Under the pieces are notes generated by a model that was not told where the DNA came from, did no database searches, and saw only the letters and a program-made list of their open reading frames with translations. From contig OV884012.1 in NCBI GenBank assembly GCA_930367205.1, positions 55,015,239-55,079,238 of the forward strand: a DNA stretch of 64,000 nt, in the 5' to 3' direction. Shown piece after piece: positions 23,150 to 35,330 of the stretch (positions are counted from its first letter, which is position 1; each line of letters begins with the position of its first letter). Origin of the DNA: Acanthosoma haemorrhoidale (lineage: Eukaryota; Arthropoda; Insecta; Hemiptera; Acanthosomatidae). The position numbers were made by a program, and so were the translations under genes.

Positions 23150-23700
23150 AGATCCTCATGCCCCAACTGTAGCCGGGAGAAGAGGTGGGATAGATTTGGA
23201 TTTGGAGATTTTACATGGCATTAGAGTGTAGTGAGCTCACACTCGGAATACTAGGCTAGGCGAAACCCATCCCCATGTGCGAATGCGAACCGGAAAGAGA
23301 AGGACTGAACCGTTTGGGGAGTGCCACTAGGAAGGTCTGGACCGTTGTCCAGAGGGCTAATTTTAGTGCAACAAAACCAGGGAATTCCACTGGGAAGATG
23401 TGGAGCCTGACTTAGGCTTGCAAGGAAAAAAGAGCTAGTTTTAGCGAGACGAAGCCAGAGAATTCCACTAGGAAGGTGTGGAGTCTGACACTGCCGGTCT
23501 AAAACATAGCAAGGTTAGTAAGGAGAAGTGAAGAGGGAAAAGAAGATAAAATTGCGACACATAAGTACAACTGTGTGTAACAGGTCCGAGACATGACTGG
23601 AACCGAATGATTGGGTTAGCCCGGCATCAGGGCAATTGGGGCTAGCCAGGTGACTGTTTCAGGCAATAAAAACTGGCTTCATTTCTGACTGGGCTGTTTT
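23150..23700 (+). repeat. Second copy of the intron-3 repeat family, with internal duplication
   Basis: Related to 11900-12300 in the same orientation and block order (CTCACACTCGG, GAACCGGAAAGAG, CTAGGAAGGTGTGGAG, CTGACACTGC). Here a segment of roughly 80-100 bp is repeated in tandem: ...TTTTAG-G--ACAAAACCAGGGAATTCCACT... near 23363 and again near 23431 with AGACGAAGCC. No coding sequence. Confidence 0.5.
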
Positions 23701-23901
23701 GTCAAGTACGGTTGACATAACAACGGTATAAACTGAAGTTTAAGGAATTGATTGAAATACTATGCATTTATTGCATGTAAACATTTATATAAAATAAAAA
23801 CACAAAATGCTGTATAGTTTATTAACAAAGTAAGAAAATTTAGTAAAAATTAAGAAAAGTGTTTTTGAACAATTGAAATAAAATGGCAATTCTAGTAATT
23901 T

Positions 23902-23973
23902 AAAATCAAACTATATTTTCTATTTAAAATCAAATTGTATTTTCTATTTAAAATAAAATTGTATTTTCTATTT
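23902..23973 (+). repeat. 24-bp minisatellite, three copies
   Basis: Three consecutive copies of AAAATCAAATTGTATTTTCT plus ATTT, with one to two differences each, starting at 23902, 23926 and 23950. Confidence 0.75.
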
Positions 23974-24745
23974 AAATTAAAGGTCAAGAACATAAAAATT
24001 AAAAAAAATACCGTGTTAGGTAGGAGAGGACTGTCACATAAATCATAGACTAACACGCCACACTCACACACACACACGGAGCCTGGTCGAGATAGGGAAT
24101 GCCTGTATCGGAATTTCATTAGGCAGGCCTGCCTCCTGCCCACGAATACCTGGCTCTCCAGGTTGCCTCTGGCGTCTCAATATTGATTGCGACCATTTAG
24201 TGTCGATTAGCCGATAAAAATATTTACTACCACGTCCTGCCTCTCAACCAATGTCCGTCATCATGGTTGTAATCTGATTCCGACAGGGACCCCCCGTTTA
24301 TGTCTTTACAACCCGTAGATCAAGGGACCAGCGGCTTCGTATTATCTGTGTACGCACTAGTTGAGGAGTAATTTTTCATTTTGAAATTAAACGATGCAAC
24401 AATAAAAAGTTGTAAAAGTATAAAAAGACAATGTAAAAGTAATTCGCTTTCTTTCACGTCGAGGGCTCTGGTTTAATCTCATACCTGTGGAAATCATTGG
24501 ACAGACTGATATTCAACAAGCGAAGAGGTGAGCTTTAAATAAGGATTACACGTTTCTTTTAACTGAAAACCTCTCTAAAATAGAACACTAAAATATTACT
24601 TGTACTAAGAAGACAAGTAATATAGGCATTGTTTATGTACACATTTTCCTAGCCCAATTGTAAGTTTTCAGACACATACCCCCTACCATCGTAAGAATGA
24701 TTTTCCATAGGTTCATGGCTTCTGATCAGTATAACACCTAGATAC
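23974..24745. other. Anonymous stretch with a short CA repeat
   Basis: A (CA)n tract lies at about 24061-24077, followed by a moderately GC-rich 300 bp (24075-24370) that I cannot assign. No gene is supported. Confidence 0.3.
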
Positions 24746-25184
24746 TTTTTTTTTTTTTATTTTTTTTTTTTAACCCTTTCCTGGGCTTTTGGCTCACACG
24801 GATCCCTATCGCCCGTGAAGCGAGCTCATGGGTATTCGGTCGTCGACTGTGGTGCGCGTATTCCGTGCAACGGGTCTTTGCAACGGTCAGCGCACCTTGG
24901 GTAATTCTGTTATACTTCTTTATTTCATAGAAAACCAAAATAAAGTAAAAATCTTACATTAACAATTCAAAAAGAAATAATCAAACCAAACAAAAAAAAA
25001 AACAATCCTGATCTCTAAAACAAACAACAAAAAAAAAAGAACCTACTATTTTTACATTACCTTACTTACTAACTTATACTATATTTAAAATTTCTTACAT
25101 ACTAACTTACGCTATATATACGTCCTTACAGCTACCCTACCTAACTTACTTACTATATATACAAGGGGGTGTATCCTCTAGACC

Positions 25185-27784
25185 CTAATCTACGTTAACA
25201 ACGATTCGCTCTCCGTCCGGGGCTACAACGTTGTCTTCGCCTGCACGGTCTCGATGAGGACGTAGGTCCCCACCCACTGAATTGCCCCGGGAGATAGTGA
25301 AATGCCCAGGCCCCAGTAAGTTTCTCCCTACAAACTCGCGGAAGGCAGCGAAATAGCTTTCGCTGTTGACCAACGTTGGTAGGTCCTCTTCTTCCAGGGT
25401 GTAGGCACCTATTGTTCGGAGCCGTCGTGCTCTCGCTGGCTCAAGTGCGTAGCACGTGAGCACCACATGCTCCGCCGTGTCTTCACGCCCACAGTGAGGA
25501 CAGTTCCTATCCGGGGCCTTCTTCATCTCGTATAGTCTGGACCTGAATCCTCCATGTCCCGTAAGAACCTGGGACGTCCAGTAGTCCGGGGAGACCCATT
25601 TCGCCCTCAGCCTGGCCTGGACTGAAGGGAAGTACCTCTTAGGGGTATTGCCCTTCGTCGTGCTCGTCCACCTGGCATTCCACGCCCCCAAGGTCCACTC
25701 GTTGATGAGGGCCTTCCACTTGTCCGGCTGATCCTCAATTCTTCCTTGGAGGGGGAGCGCGGGAGTTCTTCCATCTGCCCTCTCTTCGCCTTGGTCCTAA
25801 GGCGCTGCTCCTGAAGGATGAGGTCTACAGGTACCGCGGCTGCAAGTACCTCCGCCGTCTCGAAGGATATAGTCCGATATGTCCTTGTGACCCTAATCAG
25901 TACCGCTCTCTGGATTCTTCGTAGATTGTGCGTATGGCCTTTATTCAGGTGCGCCGACCATGACTGCGACGCGTACCGCATGATTCCTAGTATGACCGCC
26001 TGGTAGAGGATCCTCGAGACTGGGAACTTCACTCCCCACATCGCTCCCCCTATCCTCGCGAAGTTGTTGGCGTCAGCTGTCACTCTGTCGCCAAAATATC
26101 TTATGAGGGGCTAGAGGATAAGGCGTTTTCCCAGTCTCACTCCTAAGTATGTTACCTCCGTGCCCACTGTAACTCTTCTTCCTTCTACAGACTCATTGGG
26201 TGGGCACGGTAGATCTTCCCCCTAACCAGGGTGACAGTGGTCTTTTCTGCAGCCATAGTCATCTTCATATTGGTGCACCACTGCTCCACAACGTTTACAC
26301 TGGCGCACGATCTTCTTACTACCTCCGCTCGCGAGTTCCCCGCGATGGTCGTCGCGAGGTCATCCACGTATGCAACCGTGGGGAATCCATTTTCTTCCAG
26401 GGTCACAAGGACTTTATTAAATACAATCTTCCAAAGGGCAGGACCCAACACCGAGCCTTGGGGGCACCCTCGCTCCACTGGTGATTCCACCTCGTACACC
26501 TCTCCTCTTATGACCGCCCTAGGTTCTCTTAAGTAACTTCTAACCAGATAATACAAATTGCTAGGGCAAACCAAACCCTGTAATTCTCTCAGAACCTAGG
26601 GCCACCACACCCTGTTGAAAGTGGAGGAGATGTCAAACGTCATCACCAGCACGAACTTGGAGCTGGGTCGCTTCGACATCTTCCCTGATCCTCTCCAAGG
26701 CGTCAGCTGTGCTCCTGCCCTTACAAGAACCGTACTGCCGTGGGTGGTCCGCTCGTTGGAGTGTCTCCCGGATCGCCGTATGCATCAACCGCTCCAGGAC
26801 TTTACTCATTACTGGTAGGAGGCTGATAGGCCTGTAACCCTTATTGGCCGTCATGTCCCGAGCCGCGCTTTTGGGGACGAGGCGGAGATCAGCTCTCTTC
26901 CTACTCCTTGGGAATTCCCCGTGGTCGAGACATGAATTCATGATGTCCAGCAGCCACTTCTCGACCAACGGACACGACGACTTCACGATAGCTGCGTCGA
27001 TTTCGTCCAGTCATGGAGCTCTCCCATTTCTCTGCTTCTGAACGGAGATGCGGAGGTCCCAAATATTCCATGGCGGGGACAGGTCCGTACCTGAGGGTGC
27101 TTGGGTCGCTTCCCGTACCCAGTTGTCATTGGCGGAGTAGTTTGCCACGTCGTCCCTGGGGTTGGCACCTCCATGTAGAACTTAGTGGCCTCTTCCGGGT
27201 AGGTGGCCTGCTGTTCGCCGCTCTTCAATGTGGCGAGTACCTTACTCTGGCCACCTCTGGCCATTGCCACTTGATAGGGAATACCCTAGGGATCCTTCCC
27301 GCTGGGAGTCTTTCCCTCCGGGTTCTCTCTATCTCTTTTTTACAGCTGTTATTCATCATCCTGAGCCGGGCCCGGAGGGCTTCGCGGACCTGCTCGTTCC
27401 TACACCTCTGGAACTCGCGCCTCGCCCTGTAGAGCTGTTTCTTGGCCTGCGTTAGAGCGGGCGTCCACCATGGGTTACTACTTTGTCTTGCTTTCCTACG
27501 CTGGAGGGTAGCTTCTGCTGCATCCCGCATGGCATCTGTGAGGGACGAATTCTCTCACTAACGCTCTCCTTTACCTGGGGGTCATCCCCTCGGAGGGCAC
27601 ACTCGTCATCCACTAGCCTACCCTTCAGTTCTGCCACGTATGCGGACCAACCAGCTCCTCGGGTGATGTATCCTCGGGGGCTAGCCTCGATGTTCTCGGC
27701 CCCCGCTGCCCCCTCAAAGGAAATCGAGTTGTGGTCATAGCACCTGCGCCCAACTTTTCCCCGGCATACCGCTCGGTCCTGCAC
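25185..27784 (-). pseudogene. R1-like ORF2 (reverse transcriptase) remnant
   Basis: Segments in order on the minus strand: the end of the endonuclease (YDHNSISFEG, about 27720; family form SDHN-I); the basic linker (WWTPALTQAKKQLYRARREF); RT with GYRPISLLPVMSKVLERLMH (about 26850), GCPQGSVLGPALW (about 26450) and the catalytic box VAYVDDLATT (about 26370); the thumb region; and the C-terminal zinc motif CPHCGREDTAEHVVLTC (about 25490). The frame ends at 25185. Reading-frame changes occur near 27500, 27250, 26985, 26600, 26130 and 25650. The protein would copy element RNA at a nicked target, but this copy cannot encode it. Confidence 0.85.
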
Positions 27785-28502
27785 CCTTAGTTTTTAGACT
27801 TGTGGTAACCACCTCTGTTGATTTTTTCCCGCTAGCCTCCCCTATCTCCTTGTCTAGGGTTTCTATCCTCTTTTGTATAACTACTGTATCCTCTTCCAGC
27901 ATGGCGATGGATTGGCCAACCACTGCCTCTGTCACACACTATTCTACTCACACCGCAATTGCTTGAATGAGCTCGCCATCACTGGCCATGGCCTGGGTAG
28001 CACGGGCTATCGCTGCATCCAGTAGATGATCCAGCTGCTCCTTGGTCATTCTTGGGCTTCGCGGCGCTACTGGCTCTGGTACTTTACCGCTCTCTTATAC
28101 ACTGTCCAATATCATGGTGGAAATTTCCGGAGGTGTGCGCACCATGGTTAGCAACCTCTCATTCTCGATGATGACCTTCCCTGTGTCGTCTACGAGGCCA
28201 CCAACCTGAAGCATGATGAACTCCTGGTTTTTCCTGTTCATCTTTGTATCCTTCAACTCAGAAATATAATTGGTGAGGGTGTTTCTTACCTTCATGGTCT
28301 TTTCCAGGGTTGGCAGTTTAGGTTCGAAGGTTGGGAAGTCACCCCCCTCCTCAGTCCTCTTCCTCTTGGGCCGCCCCTCAGTCGCACTATCGTCCGGAAG
28401 GGAAAAACACCGGAGGACTTCACTTTCCGGTTCCCCGTCCGTAATCCCCCCAGGGGTCCTAGTATCTCCGTCCTCATCGAGGGAATCCTGACTCCTTGTC
28501 AC
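27735..28502 (-). pseudogene. R1-like ORF1 remnant
   Basis: Two minus-strand pieces, 28502-28095 and 27935-27735, show the Ser/Glu/Lys-rich N-terminal part of an ORF1 (gag-like) protein: RPKRKRTEEGGDFPTFEPKL, then TVVIQKRIETLDKEIGEASG. The usual CCHC zinc knuckles that should follow are absent. The frame runs directly into ORF2 endonuclease sequence near 27785, which places a large deletion there. No ATG fits the 5' end (the first codon of the open stretch is GTG). Confidence 0.65.
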
Positions 28503-28599
28503 TCTCTAGAGGATACACAACAAAAAAAAGTTATACAATTAATTATTCTCACCTCCAGAAGGGGGTGAAAATGGTAAAATATCGACTTATTTGCTATCT

Positions 28600-29085
28600 T
28601 ATCCACTAATGGTGGACCTAAGTCGGGCAACTTTTCTTACAGGAAGAAAGTTGCTCCTCCCAATCTGTACTACCGGAAGGAAATTTTACATAACTAGACT
28701 TCAGTGCTTCCAGAACAACATCCTGCGCACGGCACTGTGGCATACCCCTTTTCGTGAAATGAAGGCTCCCGACATCCACGAAAAGTTTGAGGTCCCCACC
28801 ATCACCGAAGCCATCAAAAGAAGACACATCAAATTCTTTGACTCGATGAAACATTGCCGAAACCCCCTATTCCAAGACCTGACACCCCCACCACTACCGG
28901 CAAGATGTCAACTCTCTAGATCTGGGAAAGCAGACCAAATGGTGGACATTACGGCCAACAACAAGCCTCTGACGGGCACCCATCACTGCTATCATAATGA
29001 GCTTGCACTACATGCCTAGAGAGACTCTAGGCTCAGCCTTCAGTGGACTCTCACCACTGCACCGCAACATTTCCAAACTGAAGTA
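28600..29085 (+). mobile_element. Jockey-like non-LTR retrotransposon 3' fragment
   Basis: An open frame of 142 codons at 28591-29019 contains TRLQCFQNNILRTALWHTPF, then KAPDIHEKFEVPTITEAI and RHIKFFDSMKHCRNPLFQDL. This is the conserved end of Jockey-type RT ORFs (family wording IQRFQNKVLRTIVNAPWY, DLNIPTVKEEI, HPN-LA-L). It is 5'-truncated, opposite in strand to the adjacent R1-like element, and its right end is not sharply defined. Confidence 0.6.
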
Positions 29086-29089
29086 AAAA

Positions 29090-30995
29090 TTATTTAGGGG
29101 GTACAAAGATTGAATATTTAATTTTTTTCCAATAATTCTCTTTGTTTTATTTAAAAGTTACATTATATTTCACATCTCTGTGCCAAACCACAGAATGCCT
29201 CTAAACAAAACCCAAATAAGCACTAACATTAATAAAATAATGTATAACCTATAATATAATAATAATAATACATGTAGGAAAAGAACAAAACAAAAAATCT
29301 ACAACTGGAAATTAATTATTAAAATGTATTTAACTATTTGTAAAGGGTTGTCTTTTCTAGTAGGGTCTATAGGACTGTTACAATTTCATGACCCCATGCC
29401 AATTTCATGACTCTAGGTCAAACAGAGATCTAAATCACTAGGAACAAAACATCATTTACAATTTTTCAATCATAATCCTCATGAGTTCCATCATAAATTT
29501 CTTATTATTCATCAAGACCTTTAATTTAGAAATCGACGTAAATGTCTTAATTAGTTAATTGCTTAATTCCTAACCCTTGATTATTTTTTCTAGGGTTGGT
29601 ATTACTTCTCATGCAAGTGGATCCTCCTTCTAAAAAATCATTTGTTTCTTAGTCAAACAGATGACGAGTTGGAGAACAGTAAGACACAGGGAAAATATCT
29701 TGGTATCTTGTTGAAAAAAACAAAACAACTACCGACAAAAGTATAAAACTGGTAATTTATTCCTGACATATCGAATGATTGGATTTTATAAAAAAAAAAA
29801 AGCGATGAACTTCGAAATATAAAAGTACAAACTGGGTCACCCTTCAATATTTTATAGCGCATGAACCCAGTACGAAGTACGGAAAAAAACAACGCTAGAG
29901 TGTAAAATGGTATTTTCTGTATCTCGGCTATAAAACATATTCATGGAGGCTTGTTTTATTTAGAGGGATCAATAAAGTACTGAGCTCAATGTTCTCTTGT
30001 TGGCCCTACTTACGTTGTTATATTTAAAAACAACCAAATTATTCAGGCCATTGGAGTGATTTTATACGATGGCTGCTATAAAATCTCAAGAGGGGATTTG
30101 CACGGTCTAGTGAATTGTTTTCCAATCGAGATTATCGTTATTTTTTTTTATAGTCCAGAAGATGCTGCGAACATTGTGGCAGGGACTAACTAATCGTTTG
30201 AAAAGTTTGCACTCATTATGTATTTACTGAACATTACTTATGACATCATGATGTTCTTGTCAAACATATACAATATAAGTTGTATTTATGTGATATTCTA
30301 TAATCACTCCAGGCTACAATGATTTTAAATAATTGTACACTAAAAATATATAAACTACTTAAAAGAATGCGGGATAAAAGATAAAACTAATGCCAATTAT
30401 AACTATAAATGTAGGGGTCACCCAAACCTTTCAATATTAAGAAATTCCAGTACTATCTATAAAAATCCTTCGTCCTTTTTATGCCTTCAATTATATTTTC
30501 TCCATTCAGTCCCAAGTGTTTAATATTTGTTTTCTCTAATTGAAAATAAATATAGAAACTTTTGCACTATATGGTTGATTATATGTCCCTCCATTCAGCC
30601 TACTATCTCCTCTAATTAACCTCCAGTATCTACCAAGCCATCATCTCCTTCCACTCATTCCTTACTATTTAATCTATGTCCCTTACTACCATACTAAGTT
30701 TTTTTTAACAATTTTCTTCATGTTATGACCAATGTTTAACTGAAACAACTAAATAGTAAATGAAATAAAAATTGTGTTGAGCGCCCGGCTTTAAGCGATC
30801 TTCGAATGAGAGAAAAAGAGAAAAAAACTACATAACCAAACAAAACAAATCCTGCTATTGCAGGCCATTTCATAAAAGAAGGGCTTAGTGAAGTAATATA
30901 GCAGCAAGAAGAATATTGTCATGCAAATCGATTTACAGAATAAATTTTTACATTATTAACTACAAGATAAAAATATACACCAAGAAATATATATA
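29090..30995. other. Anonymous AT-rich DNA
   Basis: Low-complexity A/T-rich sequence with a T/C-rich patch near 30590-30690. No ORF, exon or repeat was recognised. Confidence 0.4.
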
Positions 30996-30997
30996 AT

Positions 30998-31830
30998 CAG
31001 CTTTATTATGATAAAATTACAATCTGCCTCATTGGGCAATAAGTAATTGTGATAAATGTTTTCATTCATACAGTATTTACAAACAGCCCAGAGACCTTCC
31101 AAATCCACATGGTTGTCACCTCCCTCGCATGTAAAAGAGGAAGTGGAGTTTCGGGAAGGCCCTCACTCTCTTCCATCAGCCACGTCACCAGAGGCTGACT
31201 AAGAGCTCTAGAGCCACAGACGCTCGAGAATGGATAAACTGGTCATTGCCAGGACTCCCACTGTTACGCATTTATAGCCGTACACGCGACATCTGCCGTT
31301 TTAGTCTCCGAGGAGGTTTGTTGGGATGAGTGGTGAAGTGTAATGACTGTGCTAGGGGATTAGGGTGGTTGGATAGATTACTATTGAATTTCATGAACTT
31401 GGAAGGGATGAGTTCAAGCATGTAAGGTATATTAAGATCGTTATGAAGGGTTTCATTGATGACGTAATAAGGGGAATTTACTATTGTTCTCAGGGCTTTT
31501 GATTGAAAGGATTGGATACGCTTGATGTTTGACTTTATTGCTGTCACCCATAGTTCTATTCCGTATGTCCAGATTGGCTTAAGTATAACTTTGTAAACTA
31601 GTAATTTGTTTTCTATTGAGAGATGGTATGTCCTTTGACGGAGTCTGTACAGGTGTCCAAAGCATCTGTTTAGTTCTTGTCTTTTTAGCCTCGTATGAGG
31701 GTTCAAGTTCAGCCGTTTGTCGAGATGGAAGCCTAAGTACCGTACTAACTTGGATACAGGAAGAGGAATGGAATTAAAAGAAACTAGTGGAAAAGACTTG
31801 CGGCAGACAAAAAGAAATAAGAAAAACATA
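30998..31830 (-). mobile_element. Jockey-type element copy A, 5'-truncated
   Basis: The minus-strand frame 31806-31272 encodes the C-terminal third of a Jockey RT: LVRYLGFHLDKRLNL, KPIWTYGIELWVTAIKSNIK, KALRTIVNSPYY, NDLNIPYMLELI, HPNPLAQSLHF and the Arg-rich end RRLKRQMSRVRL. The 3' UTR runs to about 31000 and ends TCATAATAAAG. The frame is open over this whole stretch. The element breaks off at about 31806, a typical 5' truncation. AAGAAATA occurs on both sides and may be the target duplication. Same family as 38158 and 46030. Confidence 0.9.
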
Positions 31831-34800
31831 TGAATAAGAAATAATTTACAAGGAGATTGAACTATAAAAAAAAATAAAGAAGGGGAATTAGAACGTAATG
31901 CTAATATATACGAATTTTATCTGAAATAAGGCGTGCCAAAAGTCTCAAAGATAAAATAAAGTCTTGTAAATGAAGAATAACAGAACAAATAAAGAAATAC
32001 AGATCTGTACAAAGAAAAGATATTCAAGATAGTGTCTTGTAATGTCTCTGGTAAGCTACTGTTTCCCAAGTGGAATTACTGTTAATGTTTAATATCGATG
32101 CTGCCAACCTTGGTTACAATGTTCTGGCATCTTCCTCTTTCTAGCTGCATATCACTTACTCAAGTAATATCAAGCTACATATAGTCTTACTTAGTAAAAT
32201 GCACTTATGTATTAGTATCGAATATAATTAACGAAAACATTAAATAGGTCAAAACAATCTAGTCCACACCTCTTTAAAAACTATCAAACGTGTATACTCA
32301 CGCTACCTAATAGCAAGCGTCTAACCCAATGTCTACTGGACTAGCGACATTCTTTTTTCCTCGATGTCAAACCCCCCTCTCGGCAAGCATAGGTCTTTTA
32401 AATCTAGAGCTTTTCTGATCCACGCTCAAACAACACAAAGTGTACTCTCAGTGGAAGTTAGTTTTGAGTGTGTTATTAAAGTTGTTTTCAGACATCAGAT
32501 AATTTTAATCTACCTTTAGTATTCTCCTATTAAGAAACATTCTTCCCAGAAATTGCCTGTTTCTAGCGGGGTGCTTGCTGCTAGGGTAGCAGTAGTAGCT
32601 TAATAGTTCACTGATGTATTTTATTCTCTGTGGTTTCGCATAGCTCGGATGCTGAGGTTTTCCTCCATGACATAAAAGGATAATCACAGTTGGACTGCCA
32701 GTCTGTCTTTACATGTATGTAATATAATTAAACAAAATATGTACCACATGCACTGGTCATACAAATTCTATATCCGTCCGATTTTTTGGGAGATAGTTAT
32801 AAAGAAAATTGTGTCTGTTATCTTTAAAATGTTATTCAGTTGTTTTAGACCGGACTTACTACTTCTGTATCACCTACTACTACTCATTATCCCCCAAAAA
32901 CAACTTCAGTAGCAGAGCTAATAGTTGAACTCAGGTCTCTGTAGTTTTAATATAGTGTTAATATTGTAATCAATATACTAGAATATTCGTTAAGAAAATA
33001 CCTGATACGACAAGAACAAAATTTTGAGGTCACTTATAGGTATTTGGATTAAGTACTAGTGTGAAGATGTTATACGTTCTTTGAGGTACGTGGCAAACAT
33101 ATTAGTATAACACATAAACAAATAGGAATAAACAGTTTATTTTAATTGAAAATAATGAACAAAATATATTTATTTGATTACTGAAACTAAGTGTTTAGTT
33201 GGCAAAGAAATTTTTTGAAATCTGATAATATAAATGACTTTTTATTTTAAAAATAAAGTCTGAGGGTCAATTTATTGGGTCGAATGTTGCAGAATTCAAT
33301 TCTTTGCATAGGTTGTGGGATTGCGCTTGCACACTGATATATTCTAAGCTGTTACTAATTCATCTATTCTTGGGATCGATTTATTGTTTTTCATGTGTGC
33401 CGATCTCGATTTACTTATCGCGCATGCGCAATTATACCATACAGCCCTAATAGATAACAAATAATAGATAATTATTACACATTAAGGATCCCCTAAAAAT
33501 ATTACACTGTCGAGATGGTGTGCGACACCTCTAATTTATCTCACAGAAAAATAGTACTCAGATTATTGATCTATCAGGAACAACATTTATTCGATAGAAT
33601 ATAAAGTGAATTTAATTCTATTACAGGGACGAGCAAGGCTGTTTAATTAAAAGGTACCCTAAATAGCCACTTTCCTAATGAAATATAAACACAACCTCCC
33701 TGTATTCCCCAATTGTAATCATTAATCTAGGCGAAATAGTAATTCATTAAATCCTTGTCCAAATAGTAATTATCCACAATAAAAATGGCATAACTTTGTT
33801 ACTTACCTATTTAATTTGTATTGATAATTACCATTGATTGTGAAACTAGTGCCTATTGTACTATGATGATTCTCACGTGTATGCCTTGTGATAGAAGAAT
33901 AATTAGCTCATATGTAGGTTTCGTATCCCTTCCATCATGAGCCCTTAGTACACTTGTCTGCCTCTTCTGGAGACCCAATGACATAAAAAACATATTTTCA
34001 ACTCTACAAAACATAATACACGTTCAATAAATTAATTTTTTGGTAATCATGATATTTTTCAGCAATACTGAATAGGGTATCAAATTAAATGTCTTGGCGT
34101 GCTGATTAAGAATATGTATTTGTACGCGCGCCAGTTCAAGCAGTAATTTGAAATTATCGATATCACTATTAAACACACTAGAAAACGTAAATTAAATGGT
34201 TTACCTTAATTTATGCAGATCTAATGCAAAATCCTACATGTGACAATCATGGACGATCGGATAAGATACGGAAGTTTTGGATCTAGAAGAACTTTTAATG
34301 CCTGCAACCACTTCCATAAACACTCGTAACTGAGAGATGTTGACCGGTGGAAGTCTTAGTCAGATTAGTTAGTAAGATAAACTGCTTTTGTACCTGAATG
34401 TCGGAAAAATTAGCTCAACGTAGCTGAGCATATTAGTAAATGTGGAGTAAATAGTAAGATAATCGAAACCCTGAATTGTGGATTGTGTGCACATAACTGA
34501 CCGTTTTCATTTAAATATTACACAATAGCATTGGAGGAATGTTAGTGCTCGTAATAATAATAAAATAAAAACAAATGGGTTCAATATTTGTGTAATAAAC
34601 CAAAACATTACTTGTGGGATCATAAAGGATAACAAAAGAACCCATTGGCTCTGGCTTCGATGCATCTGTGGCTTCCTTATTGTGAAGCTTCCATTGCAGT
34701 GAACAGTACCTGTTGTTGTAGTCTATCCAATTGTTTAATAATCTTCAAAGCTGGGTTAAAATCGGATAAATAGATAGCATATGAATTTATTATTTACACA

Positions 34801-34995
34801 GAATTCAACTTACAGATATTAACTCCAGCACTAATGCAGTAACTTCACTGCAGAGCTGTGCGCGATTGGATCCGCAGTATTTAATATAAGAAGAAATACT
34901 AAACAAAACCATAGTATCGGACACCATATGTGCTACTACAATAAAATTGTGAAAAAGATTCTTGATTACATGACCATGTTAAAATAAGCTAATAA
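31831..34995. other. Non-coding region with possible regulatory islands
   Basis: No gene found. There is one NRF1-type palindrome (33419-33430). A stretch at 33640-33840 is rich in TAAT/ATTA words and looks less random than its flanks. Confidence 0.3.
33419..33430. promoter_or_regulatory. NRF1/Ewg-type palindromic site
   Basis: CGCGCATGCGCA matches the NRF1 consensus YGCGCAYGCGCR at every position, in AT-rich surroundings. Such sites usually mark promoters of constitutively expressed genes; no transcript could be linked to it here. Confidence 0.4.
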
Positions 34996-34999
34996 ATTC

Positions 35000-35330
35000 A
35001 TATATTTTTATGGGATCCATTCCCTACAGGCATCAAAGGAGGTGAGATGACCAATAAAGCTGCGAAGGAAGCCCTTAATCTCCCTGGTCGAGTGAGAGCG
35101 TACTGTCTGAACCTGAACTCACCCACCCTTAGAAAGACATAAAATAACTGACGAACTGGTGCTGATGTGGAGTAAAAGTCACCCAAATAGTCTAAAAGGT
35201 AGAAAGTGGTAAAAATATGGGACAGCTCTAGCCCTACCAACCACCCTGAGGAGGTCGTATGGCAAAAAAATATTAAAGGGTAAATCCTTCTGCGGCAAGG
35301 GAGAGAACTAGTGCTCTTTGTTTAGCTTCG
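35000..35330 (+). mobile_element. Non-LTR retrotransposon fragment (end of RNase H domain)
   Basis: The plus strand reads GIKGGEMTNKAAKEALNLP then RVRAYCLNLNSPTLRKT in shifting frames. This matches the GI-GNE-AD-AAKEAL end of the RNase H domain in non-LTR elements of the I/LOA type. The following codons continue weakly (TGAD-E-KS). The fragment is frameshifted, without a tail, and comparable to the same region at 60130. Confidence 0.55.

Larger units (their letters stand above)
24748..28520 (-). mobile_element. R1-like non-LTR retrotransposon, internally deleted and frameshifted
   Basis: On the minus strand the order is ORF1 remnant (28502-27800), ORF2 remnant (27784-25185), a 3' UTR of about 430 bp, and a poly(A)-like tail seen as T tracts at 24748-24772. 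The region is markedly GC-richer than its surroundings. ORF2 carries RT blocks and a C-terminal CCHC motif typical of the R1 clade. Most of the endonuclease and the end of ORF1 are missing. ORF2 is broken over at least six frame changes, so the copy is dead. A perfect 14-bp inverted repeat, TCTAGAGGATACAC, sits just outside the coding part at both ends (25169-25182 and 28505-28518). Confidence 0.85.

Noticed and set aside
26200..27740. Plus-strand ORFs of 75-139 codons across the R1-like element
   Set aside because: They are antisense shadows of GC-rich RT coding sequence read on the minus strand.
24748..28520. R1 element inserted in 28S rDNA
   Set aside because: No rRNA sequence flanks the element on either side.
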